Below, one piece after another: positions 61,165 through 64,000 of a stretch of 64,000 nucleotides of DNA (position 1 is the stretch's first letter; the number at the start of each line of letters is the position of its first letter). The notes below the pieces were generated by a model. The model ran no database searches. It was not told where the DNA came from and saw nothing but the letters and a program-made list of their open reading frames with translations. The stretch is from Sycobia sp. Sy_11 (Eukaryota > Arthropoda > Insecta > Hymenoptera > Epichrysomallidae). Location of the stretch: contig JACCIC010000019.1 in the NCBI GenBank assembly GCA_018907035.1, forward strand, positions 2,008,001-2,072,000. Direction: 5' to 3'. Both the position numbers and the translations under genes were made by a program.

Positions 61165-63962
61165 ATGCAACTTCTAATTCTACTGATCTTTTCAATCTTT
61201 GCAACAATAGTGACGCCCGAAGATGATTACGATCCAAGAATTTTTACAAGTAAAACGGTAATTATGGATTTTAAATTACATTCTATTATAATTGTTCCTA
61301 ATGAATTTTCTTAAGAGACTGTTTAATATGAATTTTTCAAACAGTAATAATCGCTTCGTCTCGGCCCACAAAGCTCTCATTTTGTAAATATAAGCCTTTC
61401 CGTACCCGGTAAAAAATGTACTATTATCGGTCTTGCAGTCCTTATACAATAAATTACTATATTAATTTAACGTTAATGACTTATATAATGAGTCTTATTG
61501 TACTTGTTTGCAATAATCCAATTTAAAATTCGCAATATTGTAAATTTAATATTAGAGTCAAGTAAATTGGACAACATTGATCCTTCTTAATTAATATAAA
61601 ATTCTGTATTAAAATTAAATATTGTTTTACAATTAAAATAAAGAGGAGGTTTATAAATATTATATATATTAAATATTATTATTTTTATTAATAATATAAA
61701 TTAATTAAATGCTTCTATAAATATTATATAATTTATTATATAAATTAATTTAGAAGTGGACATGGGGTATATATTATATATATTGCCTGCTAGTTTAGTC
61801 CTTGAAGATGAACTGGAGCGGTTCGAAACGTCTCACATCAAAGGTAGATTTAAATTTAAGCTGGTTGGGTCAGTCAGGTTGTTCTTTAATAACATAGTAG
61901 ATAGATTTTTCATAAATTATACGGGGGTAATATTTTAAACAAGATCAGCCTGACTGTCATTATATTAGTATAGTAGATTATTGTATAAAGACTGTAAGAC
62001 CGATAACTTATTTACCTCGATTATCTTGCTCGGAATGCGTTTTCAGTAAATTTATCAAGAAAATTGAGTTTTGACTATGATCTTGAATTTGTTTTTCAAG
62101 AAATATTTCTATAATTATTGGACAATTATTACAATTTCAGATATAATACACATGAAAGTGATATAGTCTGATCTAGCTTTTATACTACTTCGTATGCTTA
62201 ATTTTCTTTCATTTTCTTATTTGTCAAACTTTGCGAGGGATAGATAAAAATAAAATTTTTTTTTTAATATTATGGAATTTTCATAGAATTCAATTTTAAT
62301 TATTTCTGATCTGTGATATCTATTTCTCTTTTGTATAACATCAATGACGATCACATTTTATCATGAATCTTTGTATCGAAATCGACGAGATCTATAACGT
62401 CATATAATACGTCATACCTTAAATAGAGAGACTCGCCTTTTTCATACTGCATGTATTTAATTCACTAATATCTGTCTTATTTTTACAAATATTACTAATT
62501 CTACAAAGTTGTCTTTTATTTTATCAGGTATGTGAATAAGTCTTTCCCGTTTTTTTTCAAATTTTGAGCCTTTATTGTGAAAAAATGGTTACAAATGAAT
62601 TATTGAAAGTATTGGCCATCGCGAGCTACAAATTTTTCCCATCTTTCTGGCAACATACGAATCCCGTTGCGAAAAAATTCGACCGGTTTGGCCTCTATCC
62701 AGTCATCCACCCATTTTTTGGCTTCCTCGTAGGAATGGAAGTGCTGGTCAGCCAGGCCATGCGTCATCGATCTGAAGAGATGGTAATCAGACGGAGCAAC
62801 GTCTGGACTATACGGCGGGTGGGGTAGGACTTCCCATTTGAGCGTTTCTAAGTATGTTTTCACCGGCGGTGCAACATGTGGGCGAGCATTGTCATGTTGC
62901 AAAATAACTTTGTCGTGCCTGTCGGAGTATTGTGGCCGTTTTTCTCGCAGTGCGCGGCTCAAACGCATCAATTGTCGTCGATAGACCTCGCCTGTGATCC
63001 TTTCATTCGGTTTCAGAAGCTCATAGTAAACCACACCTAGCTGGTCCCACCATATACAGAGCATGAGCTTGGCGCCATGAATATTTGGCTTGGCCGTCGA
63101 TGATGATGCATGGCCGGGTAGTCCCCATGATTTTCTTCGCTTCGGATTATCGTAACGTATCCACTTTTCATCGCCAGTCACGATACGATGCAGAAAACCC
63201 TTTCTTTTATGTGGCTGAAGCAGCTGTTCGCAAGTGAAAAAACGCCGTTCGACGTCTCTCAGCTTCAGTTCGTACGGCACCCAATTTCCTTGCTTTTGGA
63301 TCATTCCCATGGCTTTCAAACGCTTGGAAATGGTTGTTCGGTCAACTCCCAATGCTTCAGCAAGTTTTTCTTGCGTTTGACAAGAATCTTCATCAAGCAA
63401 AGTCGCCAATTCTCGATCTTCAAAGATTTGCGGCCGCCCGGAACGCTCCTTGTCTTCCACGTCGAAATCACCGCTTTTGAAGCGTCGAAACCATCCGCGA
63501 ACACTTGAATCATCGACACAACCTTCTCCATAAGCCTCCTGAAGCAATCGATGCGTCTCGGCAGCAGATTTCTTCAAATTGAACCAATAAAGTGAAACTT
63601 CCCGCAAATGACGTCGACTCGGCTCAAATTTCGACATTTTCACGATATCAAAAATTTATGATGCGAAAAAATTTTAACTAATGTGTTAGTATGGAATTGT
63701 TGACATATGAATAAGCTTTGATTATGACATATGTAACCATTGAATACTCGCACAGTATTGGTGGCGCCATCTCTTACAAAAAACGGGAAAGACTTATTCA
63801 CACTCCTAATATAATAAAACAATATGTACAAATAAATATTCTTTTTTATTTTTTCTAAACTTATTGAATCTTACTAGTTTTTTTATTTAATTTTACAGTG
63901 TACTCTGAATCGAGATTGCCTTTCAAATTGCTGTTTTTATGAAAAGTATAGATGTACACTGA
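61165..63962 (+). CDS. small secreted cysteine-rich protein 2 (3' end outside window)
   Basis: Exon 1 is 61165-61257 (signal peptide, start MQLLILLIFSIFATIV) and exon 2 is 63899-63962. Both are the same length as in the gene at 36495, with GT..AG borders and phases 0 and 1. The end of exon 1 (FTSKT against FTSQT) and the exon 2 pattern C-x5-C-x3-CC-x6-C show it is a tandem paralogue. The third exon must lie right of the window. Intron 1 contains an intact mariner and a dispersed repeat copy. Confidence 0.78.
61427..61480 (+). repeat. dispersed repeat, short copy
   Basis: TCGGTCTTGCAGTCCTTATA followed by a diverged continuation; same family as 59921-60089. Confidence 0.5.
61818..62003 (-). 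repeat. dispersed repeat copy in reverse orientation
   Basis: The reverse complement starts CGGTCTTACAGTCTTTATAC and ends at CGTTTCGAACCGC, matching 59921-60070 with an insertion of about 40 bp. The hairpin second arm is missing. Confidence 0.65.
62524..63809 (-). mobile_element. full-length mariner element
   Basis: 1286 bp, flanked by TA at 62522-62523 and 63810-63811. On the minus strand the 5' end is TTAGGAGTGTGAATAAGTCT and the 3' end, read inward, is TCAGGTATGTGAATAAGTCT, the same as in the decayed copy at 31617-32890. It contains one uninterrupted transposase gene and lies in intron 1 of cysteine-rich gene 2, in opposite orientation to the gene. Confidence 0.96.
62600..63637 (-). CDS. 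mariner transposase, DD34D, apparently intact
   Basis: 345 aa from ATG 63637 (the frame opens at a GTG two codons earlier, but the ATG is preferred). The N-terminal helix-turn-helix region includes LYWFNLKKSAAETHRLLQEA and VDRTTISKRLKAMG, followed by the linker WVPYEL. The catalytic triad is Asp156 (VTGDEKW), Asp249 (QHDNARPH) and Asp284 (SPDVAPSDYHLF), with 34 residues between the last two. Length and motifs are normal for mariner. It should cut and paste the element at TA. The Mos1/mauritiana side of the family is likely but not proven. Confidence 0.96.
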   Translation of the reverse strand: MSKFEPSRRHLREVSLYWFNLKKSAAETHRLLQEAYGEGCVDDSSVRGWFRRFKSGDFDVEDKERSGRPQIFEDRELATLLDEDSCQTQEKLAEALGVDRTTISKRLKAMGMIQKQGNWVPYELKLRDVERRFFTCEQLLQPHKRKGFLHRIVTGDEKWIRYDNPKRRKSWGLPGHASSSTAKPNIHGAKLMLCIWWDQLGVVYYELLKPNERITGEVYRRQLMRLSRALREKRPQYSDRHDKVILQHDNARPHVAPPVKTYLETLKWEVLPHPPYSPDVAPSDYHLFRSMTHGLADQHFHSYEEAKKWVDDWIEAKPVEFFRNGIRMLPERWEKFVARDGQYFQ

Positions 63963-64000
63963 GTAAGTAAATAAATCTTTTTTTAAGGCTAGGAAGCTAA

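Noticed and set aside
63188..63508. 106-codon plus-strand frame inside the intact mariner
   Set aside because: Shadow of the transposase on the other strand.

Overview
The window is AT-rich animal DNA, almost certainly from an insect and probably a hymenopteran. Genes are split by short introns with GT..AG borders and long AT-rich gene-free stretches surround them. Mariner copies, Gypsy and LINE relics and a Polinton/Maverick element sit between and inside the genes. I see no rRNA, tRNA or CRISPR array. The species cannot be named from the sequence alone.

Left part (1-18.8 kb): three chymotrypsin-fold serine protease homologues share one exon plan. They lie at 1588-5072 (+), 6717-11293 (-) and 14536-18755 (-). 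The first two are close paralogues arranged tail to tail. Each has lost essential catalytic residues: His to Gln and Ser to Val in the first two, His to Asp and Asp to Asn in the third. All reading frames and splice phases are nonetheless kept, which suggests secreted pseudo-enzymes rather than dead genes. An old mariner relic sits in the last intron of the third gene.

Middle part (19-36 kb): a transposon graveyard. It holds a degenerate R1-like LINE tail joined to a broken Gypsy-type retroelement (19.9-22.7 kb). A GC-richer Gypsy-like element with Gag and integrase remnants and unassigned ORFs follows (about 27-31 kb), then a decayed mariner with both ends (31617-32890) and a 631-bp element with nested inverted repeats (34874-35504). 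Several long microsatellites are scattered through it.

Right part (36-64 kb): two paralogous genes for small secreted cysteine-rich proteins, 36495-57975 and 61165-beyond the window end. Both have a transposon in intron 1. The first holds a full-length 15,866-bp Polinton (39122-54987) with 358-bp terminal inverted repeats and a 6-bp target duplication. The second holds a full-length mariner (62524-63809) with an apparently intact transposase.

The Polinton carries a spliced protein-primed DNA polymerase B, a DDE integrase with a C-terminal chromodomain-like segment, a packaging ATPase, a phospholipase A2-type capsid protein, an adenovirus-like protease fragment, a penton-like protein, a double jelly-roll major capsid protein, a coiled-coil protein, a small DNA-binding-like protein and two orphan spliced genes. 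Polymerase and integrase read cleanly. Most structural and small genes are frame-broken or truncated, several exactly at A/T homopolymers. The element therefore looks either recently inserted and partly decayed, or intact but distorted by assembly errors.
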